Assembly: GCA_031549535.1 (NCBI GenBank)
Contig: JAVBPP010000023.1
Span: forward strand, 1 to 42,211
Length of the DNA: 42,211 bases
Source of the DNA: JAVBPP01 sp031549535
GTDB lineage: Bacteria; Bacillota; Clostridia; Oscillospirales; Acutalibacteraceae
Direction of reading: 5' to 3'
Notes under the pieces: generated by a model
What the model saw: the letters and a program-made list of their open reading frames with translations, nothing else
What the model was told of the DNA's origin: nothing
Databases searched by the model: none
Shown here: positions 32,500 to 42,000 of the stretch, one piece after another
How the letters are laid out: every line of letters begins with the position of its first letter
Position numbering within the stretch: the stretch's first letter is position 1
Made by a program: the position numbers and the translations under genes

Positions 32500-33282
32500 T
32501 TGGCAGTCGGAATTTCTACCTCCTGTTTTTATCCACAGCCAACGGAACAGGCGATGCAAACGCTTGGCGAAATTGGGGTGAAGGTGGCGGAGGTGTTCAT
32601 CAATGCCCGGGCGGAGCTGCGTCCGCCGCTGTTGGATGAGCTTTTGCGCATTCAGCGGCATTATGGAATGCGCATCCCAAGCCTGCATCCCTGGATGTCC
32701 TTTGCGGAGGGGTACATCTTTTTCAGCGAATACGAGCGGCGTTTTTTAGAAGCGTTGGATGACTTGAAACACTACTTTGAGGCGGCAAACCGGCTGGGCG
32801 CTGATATTTTGGTGTTTCACGGCGCAAAAATGAGCACCCAAACCGACCCTTCCCTGTATATTGACCGCTTTTCTCGCATTGCCCAGGAGGGGAAACGTTG
32901 CGGCGTGCGCGTTGCACAGGAGAACGTTGTGGAGTATCTGGCTGAATCCCCCGCATTTTTGCGGCGCATGCAGCGTGAGATGGGTGAGCTGTTTCACATG
33001 GTGTTGGATATCAAGCAAACCCGGCGCAGCGGCATTCCATACAAGGAGTTTTTAGGAAGCCTGCTAAAATCCATTGTGCATGTGCACATCAGCGACTGCA
33101 ATTCACAGGAAAGCTGTTTGCCGCCGGGGGAGGGGAATTTCCCGTTTCGAGAACTGTTTGAGGCCTTTTGTGAGGCCGGTTATCCGGGGGACTATGTGAT
33201 TGAGCTGTATCGAAATAACTTTTGTGATGCGATACAGCTGCAGAAAGCGTTTCAATATGCGTTACAAATAGGAAAACAATAG
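32500..33282 (+). CDS. Sugar phosphate isomerase/epimerase-like TIM-barrel protein
   Basis: The 260-residue protein belongs to the AP-endonuclease-2/xylose-isomerase-like barrel superfamily. Barrel marks are 'VGISTSCFYPQP' (strand 1), 'KVAEVFINA' (strand 2), 'IPSLHPWMSF', 'ADILVFHGAK', 'VRVAQENV' with a metal-ligand Glu, 'MVLDIKQTRRSG' with Asp, 'VHVHISDCN' with His/Asp, and 'DYVIELYRNN' with the last Glu. This set fits a divalent metal site. A TTG start is used, with GAGGTGAT closely upstream. Members act on sugars, polyols or abasic DNA and the substrate cannot be chosen here. It is alone between a divergent membrane protein and a HIT gene with its own promoter. Confidence 0.82.
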   Translation: MAVGISTSCFYPQPTEQAMQTLGEIGVKVAEVFINARAELRPPLLDELLRIQRHYGMRIPSLHPWMSFAEGYIFFSEYERRFLEALDDLKHYFEAANRLGADILVFHGAKMSTQTDPSLYIDRFSRIAQEGKRCGVRVAQENVVEYLAESPAFLRRMQREMGELFHMVLDIKQTRRSGIPYKEFLGSLLKSIVHVHISDCNSQESCLPPGEGNFPFRELFEAFCEAGYPGDYVIELYRNNFCDAIQLQKAFQYALQIGKQ

Positions 33283-33306
33283 AGTGTCTGCAAACATATA
33301 GAAGGA

Positions 33307-33335
33307 TTGCGTTTTTGGGAAATTGCTGCTATAGT
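33307..33335 (+). promoter_or_regulatory. Sigma-A promoter of the HIT protein gene
   Basis: TTGCGT at 33307-33312 and TATAGT at 33330-33335 are 17 bases apart, about 40 bases before the GTG start. Confidence 0.6.
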
Positions 33336-33375
33336 ATGTGTACACAACAACGTAAAAAGTGGAAAGGATGATACT

Positions 33376-33792
33376 GTGCCTGATTCATGTTTTTATTGCA
33401 CAAAGGAAAGCCCATTGGATGATTTGATGATTAAAATTTGCGATTTGCCTGCCTCCACGCTATATTTATTCAAGGAGCAAACCTACAAAGGGCGCTGCAA
33501 TGTGGTGTATCACAATCATTGCGGAGACATCCACGCCCTGCCGGAGGAGGAACGCAATGCCTTTTTTGCAGATGTCGCAAAGGTCGGCGCCGCAGTCTCC
33601 GAGGCGTTTACCCCGGATAAAGTGAATTATGGTGCTTACGCCGATAAAATGCAGCATATTCATATGCACATTGTCCCCAAATACAAGGATGGCAAGGATT
33701 TTGGCGCTGTGTTTGAAATGAACCCCCAGAAGGTATATTTGGCAGAGGACGAATACGCGGAACTGATTGAACAAATTCAGGCAAAACTGTAA
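33376..33792 (+). CDS. HIT-family nucleotide-binding protein
   Basis: The 138-residue protein has the histidine triad 'HIHMHIVPKY' near residue 95, which forms the nucleotide hydrolase/transferase site of the HIT superfamily. 'VVYHNHCGDIHALPEEE' precedes it. The N-terminal 'CFYC' pair is shared with other HIT proteins that bind zinc. A GTG start is chosen because GGAAAGG lies about 7 bases upstream and the promoter would otherwise be inside the gene. It is longer than, and distinct from, the HINT protein at 38533. It is a single-gene unit ended by the hairpin at 33805. Confidence 0.88.
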   Translation: MPDSCFYCTKESPLDDLMIKICDLPASTLYLFKEQTYKGRCNVVYHNHCGDIHALPEEERNAFFADVAKVGAAVSEAFTPDKVNYGAYADKMQHIHMHIVPKYKDGKDFGAVFEMNPQKVYLAEDEYAELIEQIQAKL

Positions 33793-33804
33793 TTGAGTGA
33801 CAGG

Positions 33805-33850
33805 AAAGACCCCTCATGGCCTAATAGTAATAGGCTTGTGAGGGGTCTTT
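33805..33850. terminator. Two-way intrinsic terminator between convergent genes
   Basis: aaagacccctca (33805-33816) pairs perfectly with tgaggggtcttt (33839-33850), with inner gcct/aggc pairs. It lies between the HIT gene and the end of the minus-strand peptidase. A/T runs are built into the stem ends. Confidence 0.85.
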
Positions 33851-33960
33851 CTCTTATGCACGTTTAAAAATTTACTTGATTCCGAAGAGTGATTTGAAGA
33901 AGTTTACGATGCAATCAATAAGCCGCTGCAGGAAGGAACGCGCCGGCGGATTGGTCACCG

Positions 33961-35442
33961 TTACAGGGCAATTGAACCACCGCTTGCGAGCTGGAAGCTT
34001 GAAACATTGCGTAGGCTCCATACGTTGGCATCTGATTCTGTTCCGGAATAAAACTTCAGCGTGGGGATGTCAACAGCAGTGTCATGAATTGTGCCTCCGT
34101 CTGAGGCGAGGTTTTCCATAAACATCCAATACATCTGGGCAAAGGAAGCAGCGCCTCCCGAACCGATTCCCAAGGCCGCGACAACATTGCCCCAGGTTTC
34201 CTCCATCCGCTTTCCGCTAAATTTCCCTGCGTTTGCGCTGCTGCCGGAAGTGGTGGATGACGGGGGATATGTTGTTCTGAAATACTCATAGATATCACTT
34301 GCGTAATGCCCGCCGGTTTTTTTATACATGAGTGCGGATAACAGGTAGCCGACCCCGTAGCCTTTGTAGGCGTTGAACGTGACAAAATCACTGTATGTAT
34401 CCGTTAATCCGGCATAGGGATTCTGCGCAGCGGCGGATGTTCTTCCGCTGACGATAAGCTCCGCTCCCGGCTGCAAATAGTAGATTTTCGCAAGGTCTGA
34501 AAGGGATTCGTTAATCCAACTGAAGTTGCCGTTTGTTGTAGATGCATATTGTCCAAAATACATATAAAAAAGCATGTGTTGGAATTCATGCGCCAGAGTT
34601 CCGTAGTAATAAAGCGGGTTCGAGCCTAGGATTCCGTCAATGCTGATGTGCAGTACATCAAGCATGCTGGAGCGAGCATTTGAAGGAAAATTGTGAAAGT
34701 CTGAAGACGAAAAGAAGCCTGCGACACCGAAATGGGACATGGGATAGAACACATAATTTACCATACCGTCATTGTCGATGTCCCCAACATAAGTGGGGTC
34801 CGAATATCTTGTTCTCATCTTTTTGTGGGCATGCGCCGCGAATCCTGTGTCCTCATCTGTCATGCGGGTATAAATGCCATCAATAATATTGGCAATATTC
34901 TGCGCTGTAACCGCATTCATATCATCCAGCTTGCAGGCTTGCGTATGGTCGGTTCCTGCCGCCTCGTGGTAGGCCTCATCGTCAACCAGCCAGATGTTAG
35001 AGTGCTCCCCCTGCGCCATGAGAGTGGCCGGCATTTGATAATAAGAAGACGATTCCACCCGTACTCCAAAAGAACGCTCGGATTCAATCGAAAATGGCCC
35101 CTGTGTGTGAACGACATCGCCGGCATCTTGCGAAAGGAAGTCTCCGTCAGCCGCTGTTTCGCCCTCGTGCATATCAGAAAGGCTCTCACAAGACTGCTCA
35201 ATAATATGCGGTTCATCTTTAATTATAATTGTTTCCAGTTCGCCCAGCTCTTGCGCTCCGGCAGAAGTATCATCAAAAAAATCAAGCCTTGCAGCTTCCA
35301 GAGTATTCGTTTCGTCAGATTTCGTTTCTTCTCCGGCAGCCAATGTAGGTAGGCCTATCAAGGGGAGAGAGGAGAATAAAAGCAAAGTGGTCAATAACAC
35401 TGCCAGGCTGGATTTCAAGCGTTTCTTTTTGCCATTGTGCAT
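33961..35442 (-). CDS. Secreted M30-like zinc metallopeptidase, apparent 3' frameshift
   Basis: The 493-residue protein starts at the ATG whose complement is 35440-35442 after AAAGGAGC. It has a clear signal peptide: Lys/Arg-rich start, then 'AVLLTTLLLFSSLPLIGLP' and 'TLAAG'. The zinc site is H285-E286-F-Q-H289, with a likely third ligand at Glu312 in 'WINESLSDLAK', as in hyicolysin-type (M30) peptidases. 'VGDIDNDGMVNYVFYP' resembles a calcium-binding loop. The frame stops at TAA (33961), but the next frame continues with 'VTVTNPPARS...KSLFGIK' to a stop at 33872, a plausible natural end. One base may be missing. The protein is probably extracellular. Confidence 0.82.
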   Translation of the reverse strand: MHNGKKKRLKSSLAVLLTTLLLFSSLPLIGLPTLAAGEETKSDETNTLEAARLDFFDDTSAGAQELGELETIIIKDEPHIIEQSCESLSDMHEGETAADGDFLSQDAGDVVHTQGPFSIESERSFGVRVESSSYYQMPATLMAQGEHSNIWLVDDEAYHEAAGTDHTQACKLDDMNAVTAQNIANIIDGIYTRMTDEDTGFAAHAHKKMRTRYSDPTYVGDIDNDGMVNYVFYPMSHFGVAGFFSSSDFHNFPSNARSSMLDVLHISIDGILGSNPLYYYGTLAHEFQHMLFYMYFGQYASTTNGNFSWINESLSDLAKIYYLQPGAELIVSGRTSAAAQNPYAGLTDTYSDFVTFNAYKGYGVGYLLSALMYKKTGGHYASDIYEYFRTTYPPSSTTSGSSANAGKFSGKRMEETWGNVVAALGIGSGGAASFAQMYWMFMENLASDGGTIHDTAVDIPTLKFYSGTESDANVWSLRNVSSFQLASGGSIAL

Positions 35443-35481
35443 ATTTTTTTTGCTCCTTTTTAATAAAGTTTTAGCTAAACC

Positions 35482-35510
35482 AGCGTAACAGAAAAAACTG
35501 TATTTGTCAA
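35482..35510 (-). promoter_or_regulatory. Possible promoter of the metallopeptidase gene
   Basis: On the minus strand a consensus TTGACA (complement of 35505-35510) is followed 17 bases later by TACGCT (complement of 35482-35487), a poor -10 box. The weak -10 suggests an activator or a different site. Confidence 0.35.
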
Positions 35511-35583
35511 CGGATAACAAAAGCGGGAAGGCTTACCCTTCTCCGATAATAAAGGAAAGTCCGAAATTCTGTTTCATTCCATG

Positions 35584-35612
35584 TTGACAGCTGCAACATT
35601 TCGGAGTATACT
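35584..35612 (+). promoter_or_regulatory. Strong sigma-A promoter of alaS
   Basis: Consensus TTGACA at 35584-35589 and TATACT at 35607-35612 with a 17-base spacer. Transcription would start near 35619, at the T-box leader. Confidence 0.8.
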
Positions 35613-35618
35613 ATTACC

Positions 35619-35873
35619 AATATCAAAAGCTATGATGGAACAGAGTACGGTTTTGCCCGTTCAGAGAGAAGGCTGTTTGCTGCAAGGCCTTTCGGGAAGA
35701 GCCGGTATGGCCATTCCGTCGGTGTAAGTAAGTATACACCAAGCATCTGCTGCGAAGAGTGGCGGCGCGTTATGAGCGTTATCTCATAATTAAGTTGGCG
35801 CAATGCGCAATTTGGGTGGTACCGCGGCCGTTTGGCCGTCCCAAACTGTGGCATGGCGTTTTTTATTTTTTTA
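35619..35873 (+). promoter_or_regulatory. T-box leader responding to uncharged tRNA-Ala
   Basis: Stem I has gatggaa/ttccgtc arms, an AGTA element near 35643 and an apical region agagagaaggctg...gctgcaaggcc. The specifier loop gtatGGCCa gives codon GCC (Ala) at 35710-35712 followed by A. The T-box sequence gggtggtaccgcgg (35814-35827) has bulge TGGT (35817-35820), which pairs with the ACCA end of tRNA-Ala (A73). A terminator follows, then alaS. All parts agree on alanine. Confidence 0.92.
35835..35873 (+). terminator. Attenuator of the alanine T-box
   Basis: gccgtccc (35835-35842) pairs with ggcatggc (35850-35857) with one mismatch and a G-T pair, followed by a T-rich run (35859-35872). It directly precedes the alaS ribosome binding site. 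Confidence 0.75.
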
Positions 35874-35886
35874 AGGAGAGGTTATC

Positions 35887-38520
35887 ATGGAATGGACAGG
35901 GTTAAACGAACTGCGGGAGCAGTATCTGCAATTTTTTGAGGGCAAGGGACATCTGCGCATGCCCTCCGCCTCGCTTGTGCCGCAGGGTGATAAAAGTCTG
36001 CTGCTCATTAACTCCGGTATGGCACCGCTCAAAAAATTTTTCACGCGGGAAATTATGCCGCCCAGCTTGCGCGTCACAACCTGTCAAAAATGCATTCGCA
36101 CGCCGGATATTGAAAGCGTAGGCATCACCGCACGCCATGGCACTTATTTTGAGATGCTGGGCAATTTTTCCTTTGGAGATTACTTTAAAAAAGAGGCGAC
36201 AGCCTGGGCTTGGGAATTTTTCACCGAGGTCATTCAAATGCCCAAGGAGCTGCTGCACATCACCGTGTATGAGCAGGATGACGAAGCGTTCGACATCTGG
36301 ACGCGTGAGGTGGGTGTGGAGCCCTCCCATGTGACGCGCCTGGGCAAGAAAGATAATTTTTGGGAGCATGGCTCCGGTCCCTGCGGCCCCTGCTCGGAGC
36401 TGCAGTTTGACCGCGGCGAGCAATACGGTTGCGGTAAGCCGGGTTGTGCGCCAGGTTGCGACTGCGACCGCTTTATGGAAATCTGGAACCTGGTGTTCAC
36501 CCAGTTCAACAGCGACGGAAACGGTAATTACAGCGAGCTGGCATTGAAAAATATTGACACAGGCATGGGACTTGAACGCCTGGCCTGCGTGGTGCAGGGT
36601 GTAGACAACCTGTTTGAAGTGGATACGGTGCAAAATATCATGAAGCACATCATGGATATCACGGGCGTGCGCTACCATGAGGATAAGAAAAAGGACATTT
36701 CCCTGCGCGTGATTACCGATCATATCCGCTCCACCACCTTTATGGTGGGCGACGGCGTTATGCCCTCCAACGAGGGGCGCGGCTATGTGTTGCGCCGTCT
36801 GCTGCGGCGTGCGGCGCGCCATGGGCGTTTGCTGGGGGTGGAGCGCGCCTTTTTGGCGGAGGTTTGTGAAACCGTCATTCGCGAAAACGCGGGCGCATAC
36901 CCGAATCTTGCGGAAAAGAAGGAGTTCATTCTCAAGGTTATCCGCACAGAGGAAGAAAATTTCATGCAGACCATTGACACGGGCATGAGCCTGCTCATGC
37001 AGCTGATTGATGCTGGCGATAGAAAATTGTTCAGCGGGGAAGATGCGTTCCGCCTTTCGGATACCTATGGCTTTCCGATAGATTTAACCCGCGAAATTTT
37101 GGCGGAAAGAAATATTGAGGTAGATACCGAACGCTTTTTCGAGTTGGTGAAGCAGCAGCGTGAGCGTTCCCGTGCGGCACGGACAGATGCGGGTGCGGAT
37201 GCATGGAAGGGCAATGCCGTCAACATGGACGGCATCAATTCCACCATTTTCATGGGGTATGAGACGATGCAAACCCAGTCTTGCATTGAGGCCATGTTTG
37301 TGGAGGGGGAACGAGTTTATACCGTTGCGCCGGATTGCGAGGCAACACTGGTGCTTGATCAGACGCCGTTTTACGCCGAAAGCGGCGGCCAGGTTGGTGA
37401 CACAGGCGTAATTGAAACGGCGGACGCTGTTTTCACCGTGCACACCACCACGAAAACACCGCAGGGCATCATTCTGCACCACGGCTGCTTGACGCAGGGC
37501 GAAACGCTGGAGGCAGGGGCTACTGCGGACGCTATGGTGGATGAGGCGGCGCGCAGCGCAACCATGCGCAACCACACCGCCGCGCACCTGCTGCAGGCCG
37601 CGCTTAAGGCGGTTTTGGGCAGCCATGTGGAGCAGGCGGGGCAGCTTGTCGGGTCGGAGACCATGCGCTTCGATTTCACACACTTCTCTGCGCTCACGCA
37701 GAAGGAGCTTGCCAGGGTGGAGCACTGGGTGAATGAAGCGATTTTGCAGGCCGTTGCAGTTACCGTAACAGAAATGCCGATTGAACAGGCGAAACAGCTG
37801 GGTGCCATGGCGTTGTTCGGTGAAAAATATGGGGATGTTGTGCGCGTGGTGCAGGCGGGGGAGCATTCTATGGAGCTGTGCGGCGGCACGCATGTGCATA
37901 ACACAGGCGAGATGGGTCTGTTTAAAATTGTGGGTGAAAGTTCCGTTGCGGCAGGGGTGCGCAGAATCACTGCGGTGACCGGCTATAACCTGCTCGGCAT
38001 GGCCGCGCGGCAGGAGCAGATTTTGCTGATGATTGCGCAGGCCGTCAAGGCCGGCGGCGGGCTGCAGGAGCTGCACGGGCGCGTTGCGCAGGTTGTTGCC
38101 GATTTGCGGGCGAAAGATAAAGAAATTGAGCGCCTCAAGCAGGAGCTGGCAAACGCCAAGGGCGGCGATTTGTTTGGAGACGCTATAGCAGTGCAAGGCG
38201 TCCAGCTGGTGAGTGCCATGCTCACATGCGCTCAGGATGAGCTGCGCAGCTATGCCGATCAAATCAAAGAAAAGCCGAACTATGTCGCTGTGCTCGGCGC
38301 AAAAAATCCGGAAAACGGCAGTGTTTCTCTGGCCTGCGCCTGTAGTGCAGAGGCTGTGAAAGCAGGTGTGCACGCGGGCAAGCTGATGAAGGCGCTCAGC
38401 GCACGTGCCAGTGGTTCCGGCGGCGGCAAGCCGGACTATGCCATGGGTGGATCCAAGGATTTTGCAAAGGCAGAGGAGGCCATCGGCGCGGCGGCGGAGA
38501 TTCTGGCGGAAATTATGTAA
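35887..38520 (+). CDS. alaS: Alanyl-tRNA synthetase
   Basis: A full-length class II synthetase of 877 residues. It starts 'MEWTGLNELREQYLQFFEGKGH', with AAGGAGAGG upstream. The catalytic core has 'NSGMAPLKKFF', 'TARHGTYFEMLGNFSFGDYF' and 'GCGKPGCAPGCDCDRFMEIWNLVF'. The editing domain has the zinc-binding 'RNHTAAHLL' and 'ELCGGTHV'. A C-terminal oligomerisation/C-Ala domain ends with a Gly-rich 'GSGGGKPDYAMGGSKD'. It is controlled by the T-box directly upstream. The HINT gene follows after 12 bases and is probably co-transcribed. Confidence 0.98.
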   Translation: MEWTGLNELREQYLQFFEGKGHLRMPSASLVPQGDKSLLLINSGMAPLKKFFTREIMPPSLRVTTCQKCIRTPDIESVGITARHGTYFEMLGNFSFGDYFKKEATAWAWEFFTEVIQMPKELLHITVYEQDDEAFDIWTREVGVEPSHVTRLGKKDNFWEHGSGPCGPCSELQFDRGEQYGCGKPGCAPGCDCDRFMEIWNLVFTQFNSDGNGNYSELALKNIDTGMGLERLACVVQGVDNLFEVDTVQNIMKHIMDITGVRYHEDKKKDISLRVITDHIRSTTFMVGDGVMPSNEGRGYVLRRLLRRAARHGRLLGVERAFLAEVCETVIRENAGAYPNLAEKKEFILKVIRTEEENFMQTIDTGMSLLMQLIDAGDRKLFSGEDAFRLSDTYGFPIDLTREILAERNIEVDTERFFELVKQQRERSRAARTDAGADAWKGNAVNMDGINSTIFMGYETMQTQSCIEAMFVEGERVYTVAPDCEATLVLDQTPFYAESGGQVGDTGVIETADAVFTVHTTTKTPQGIILHHGCLTQGETLEAGATADAMVDEAARSATMRNHTAAHLLQAALKAVLGSHVEQAGQLVGSETMRFDFTHFSALTQKELARVEHWVNEAILQAVAVTVTEMPIEQAKQLGAMALFGEKYGDVVRVVQAGEHSMELCGGTHVHNTGEMGLFKIVGESSVAAGVRRITAVTGYNLLGMAARQEQILLMIAQAVKAGGGLQELHGRVAQVVADLRAKDKEIERLKQELANAKGGDLFGDAIAVQGVQLVSAMLTCAQDELRSYADQIKEKPNYVAVLGAKNPENGSVSLACACSAEAVKAGVHAGKLMKALSARASGSGGGKPDYAMGGSKDFAKAEEAIGAAAEILAEIM

Positions 38521-38532
38521 AGGAGCATGCAA

Positions 38533-38871
38533 ATGGACTGTTTGTTCTGTAAAATCGCTGCGGGAGAAATTCCGGCAAGCAAGGTGTATGAAGATGAGGA
38601 AATGCTCGCCTTTCACGACATTAATCCGGCGGCACCCGTGCATGTGCTGCTGATACCGAAGGCCCACGTTGCCTCAGTTGCGGAAATTGACGATGACAAC
38701 AGCGCCCTCGCCGGGCGCATCCTTGCCCGCGCCGCCGCCCTCGCCAGGGAGTTGGGGCTGGATAGCGGCTATCGCCTCGTGAGCAACTGCGGCGAAAGCG
38801 CAGGGCAGAGTGTGCAGCACCTGCATTTTCACCTGCTCGGTGGCAGAGATTTCACCTGGCCGCCGGGTTGA
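38533..38871 (+). CDS. HINT-type histidine triad protein
   Basis: The 112-residue protein starts 'MDCLFCKIAAGEIPASKVYEDEE', the standard opening of bacterial HINT phosphoramidases, and ends with the triad 'HLHFHLLGG'. The ATG at 38533 is preferred to 38527 because AAGGAG lies 8-9 bases upstream of it and only 2-3 of the other. HINT proteins hydrolyse AMP-amino acid adducts, including aminoacyl-adenylates released by synthetases. Its place 12 bases after alaS is therefore sensible. It ends at a strong terminator. Confidence 0.93.
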   Translation: MDCLFCKIAAGEIPASKVYEDEEMLAFHDINPAAPVHVLLIPKAHVASVAEIDDDNSALAGRILARAAALARELGLDSGYRLVSNCGESAGQSVQHLHFHLLGGRDFTWPPG

Positions 38872-38890
38872 GTATAATCAAAGGAAACAA

Positions 38891-38944
38891 GCAACCGTTT
38901 TGGACGCGCACCATGCAGCTGTCACAAACGGTTGCATTTTTTAT
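38891..38944 (+). terminator. Intrinsic terminator of the alaS-HINT operon
   Basis: gcaaccgttt (38891-38900) pairs perfectly with aaacggttgc (38926-38935) and is followed by attttttat. Confidence 0.88.
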
Positions 38945-38993
38945 ATGGGGAAACAATTATTTGCTCAAAAGAGATGAATATTTGTTCTTTTTG

Positions 38994-39002
38994 TGCTATA
39001 CT
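38994..39002 (+). promoter_or_regulatory. Extended -10 promoter of the Lhr-like helicase
   Basis: tgctatact is an extended -10 element (TGN-TATACT) at 38994-39002, 31 bases before the start codon. No good -35 box was found. Confidence 0.5.
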
Positions 39003-39033
39003 GGCGCTATCAACAAGGGGAGGGGGCAAGCAT

Positions 39034-42000
39034 ATGGCGGATGTTTTAACGCAATTTAGCCCGGCTACGGCGCAATGGTTTGGGCAGGAGGTCGGTGCGC
39101 CCACCGCCGTGCAGCAGGAGGGCTGGCCCGCAATCGCGGCGGGCGGCGATGTTCTGGTGAGCGCCCCGACAGGAACGGGCAAGACGCTCTGCGCCTTTTT
39201 GGTGTTTCTGGATAGGCTGCAGGCGCTCAGTGCGGCCGGGGAGCTGGAGGACAGGCTATATGTGATTTATATTTCACCGCTCAAGGCGTTGAATAACGAT
39301 ATTTACGAAAACCTGAAACGTCCCCTGGCCGGTATCGGGGGCGAGAGCATCCGCACCGCCGTGCGCACAGGCGACACGCCGCAGAATGAGCGTCAAAAAA
39401 TGGCTCGCAAACCGCCGCATGTGTTGATTACAACGCCGGAATCCCTGTACCTGCTTGTTACAAGCAAGTCCGGCCAACAGCTGCTGCGTACAGCGCAGAG
39501 CGTGATATTGGATGAGCTGCATGTGATGATGAACAACAAACGCGGCGCACACCTGATGTTTTCCCTTGCGCGGCTGGACAGCCTATGCGGACGGCAGCTG
39601 CAACGCATCGGGCTTTCCGCCACGGTGGAGCCGCTTTCTCTTGCCGCGCAGTTTCTCTCCTGGCCGAACAGCGCACAAATTGTTGCCCCCGTGATGCAGA
39701 AGGAGCGCTATATTGAGGTTACCTCCCCTCTGCCGGATATGCGGCAGTTGCCGGAGGGCACCATCTGGCCGGAGCTTGCGCGCAATGTCATCGCCCATTG
39801 TGAGGGAAAGCGGACTGTGATTGTTTTTACGGAGGGGCGTGCGCAGGCGGAACGGCTGGCCTATCTTGTGAATCAGCAGGCCGGGGATGGCTTTGCCCTC
39901 ACGCACCACGGCTGCGTCTCCCGCCAGCAGCGGCTGGAGGCGGAGGAGCAGCTGCGCAGCGGTAAATTGCGGCTGCTTTGTGCTACGAGCTCCATGGAAT
40001 TGGGCATTGACGTGGGTGAGGTGGATTTGGTTTTACAGATTGCATTCCCGCGCTCCATTTCCAGTGCGATGCAGCGCCTGGGGCGCGCGGGGCATAAGCC
40101 GGGGCGCACGAGTGTGATGCATCTGTTCCCGCGTACGGCGGCGGAAAGCGTCACCTGCGCCTTGACCGCACGTACCGCGATGGAGGGCGGAATTGAACAT
40201 CTGCAGCCGCCGGAGAAATGCCTGGATATTTTGGCGCAGCACCTTGTTGCCATGGCGGCGAGCGATGGCTACAGCGTGGACGAAGCCCTTGCCATTGCGC
40301 ACCGCGCCTATAATTTCCGCACGATTACGCGTGAGGATATTTGCGCTGTGCTGCGCATGCTGGCGGGAGATTTTGAGCATGAGATGGATCATCCGGTCCG
40401 CCCGCGCCTGTTATACGACCGGCTGCACGACACGGTTGCAGGGGATGCTTACAGCCGCATGCTTGCCGTTTCGGCGGGCGGCACCATTCCGGATCGTGGC
40501 TGGTACGCCGTCTATCTGCCGGACGGCACAAAGCTGGGCGAGTTGGATGAAGAATTTGTGTTTGAAGCACGGGTGGGCAACAAGTTTTTGCTGGGCGCCT
40601 TTGCCTGGAAAATTCAGCAGATTCAAAAAGACCGCGTCATTGTGGAGTCTACCAGCATGGCGGGCGCTCCGCCGCCCTTCTGGAAGGGCGATCAAAAAGG
40701 CCGGGATTATCAGACAGGGCTGCATTTCGGTGCACTGCTGCGAGAAATTAACGAAGCACAGCAGGCAGGTACGCTTTATAACTGCCTGCGCGCTTGCTGC
40801 ATGGATGTGGCAGCCATTAAAAATGCTGAGATGTTTTTGCGCGGGCAACTAACAGCGACGGGCTGCTTGCCGAGCGACCGGTGTATTATTATGGAATATT
40901 TCAAAACTGAGGAGGGCGGCTGCCAACTCATGCTGCACAGCGTGTTTGGTGCGCGGGTGAATACCGGTCTTTCCCTGCTGCTGCAGGCACAGGCCAGGGA
41001 ACATTTTCACACAGCCTTAGAAGCCTTTGAAGATGACGACGGCATTCTGTTGAGCAGCTTTGACCAAGGCAAGACGATTCCGGAGCACTTGCTGACCGGC
41101 CTAAAGCCGGAGCAGCTGCGTCCTGTGCTGGAGGCATTGTTGCCCGCTACGCCGTTGTTTCAAATTGTGTTCCGCTATAACGCCAATCGCTCCCTGCTCA
41201 TGGGTGCGCGGCAGCGCGGGCGGCTGCCACTTTGGGTGCAGCGTTTGCGCAGCGCAGAGGTGCTGGGGAACGTCGTCATGCACAGGGAGCATCCCATTAT
41301 CGCCGAAACACGCCGCGAATGCTTGGAGGATTGCTGGGATTTGGCCGGAATCGAGGAGGTTCTGCGCGGCATCCAAAATGGCCGCATCAAAATTCATACG
41401 GTTTACAGCAAGGCACCCTCCCCCATGTCTCTGCCGCTGCGCAGGCAGGTGGAGGCGGAGATGATGTATAGTTACAATCCAACGCCGCCAAACGCTCACA
41501 TCGCTGTGCGGGACGCCTTGGAAACGGCCGCGTTACTTCCGCCTGCCAAGGAGATGCTGGAAAAGCAGAGTGAAATCCGCCGGCAGCCGCAGAATGCCGA
41601 GGAGCTGCATGCGCATTTGATGGCGCAGGGCGACCTCATTGCAGGCGAAACAGAGGCCCCCATCACATGGCTGACGGATTTGGCGCGGCAGGGGCGCGTA
41701 CGCTACCGCGAGCCGGGGCTCTGGATTTGCACGGAGCAGGCGGAACTCTACCGTTTGGGGTTAGAAGAAAACGACACAGAATCACTGGAAAAAATCCTGC
41801 GCCGCTGCCTGCGCTACCGGGGGCAGCAGAACGCCGAAGCCCTCTCCCTGCGCTATGATCTACCGCAGGAGCAAGCACAACAGGTTTTGGATACCCTGTT
41901 GGCAAACGGCTCGGCTGTGGAGCATGACGGTTGGTTTTATCACCATGAAATCTACGCCCGCGCGCAACGGGAAACGGTTTATATGCGCAGGCAGGAGGCA

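Noticed and set aside
37084..38667. Long minus-strand reading frame opposite alaS (527 codons)
   Set aside because: It has no binding site or recognisable domain and lies opposite a conserved gene; its length comes from codon bias of alaS.
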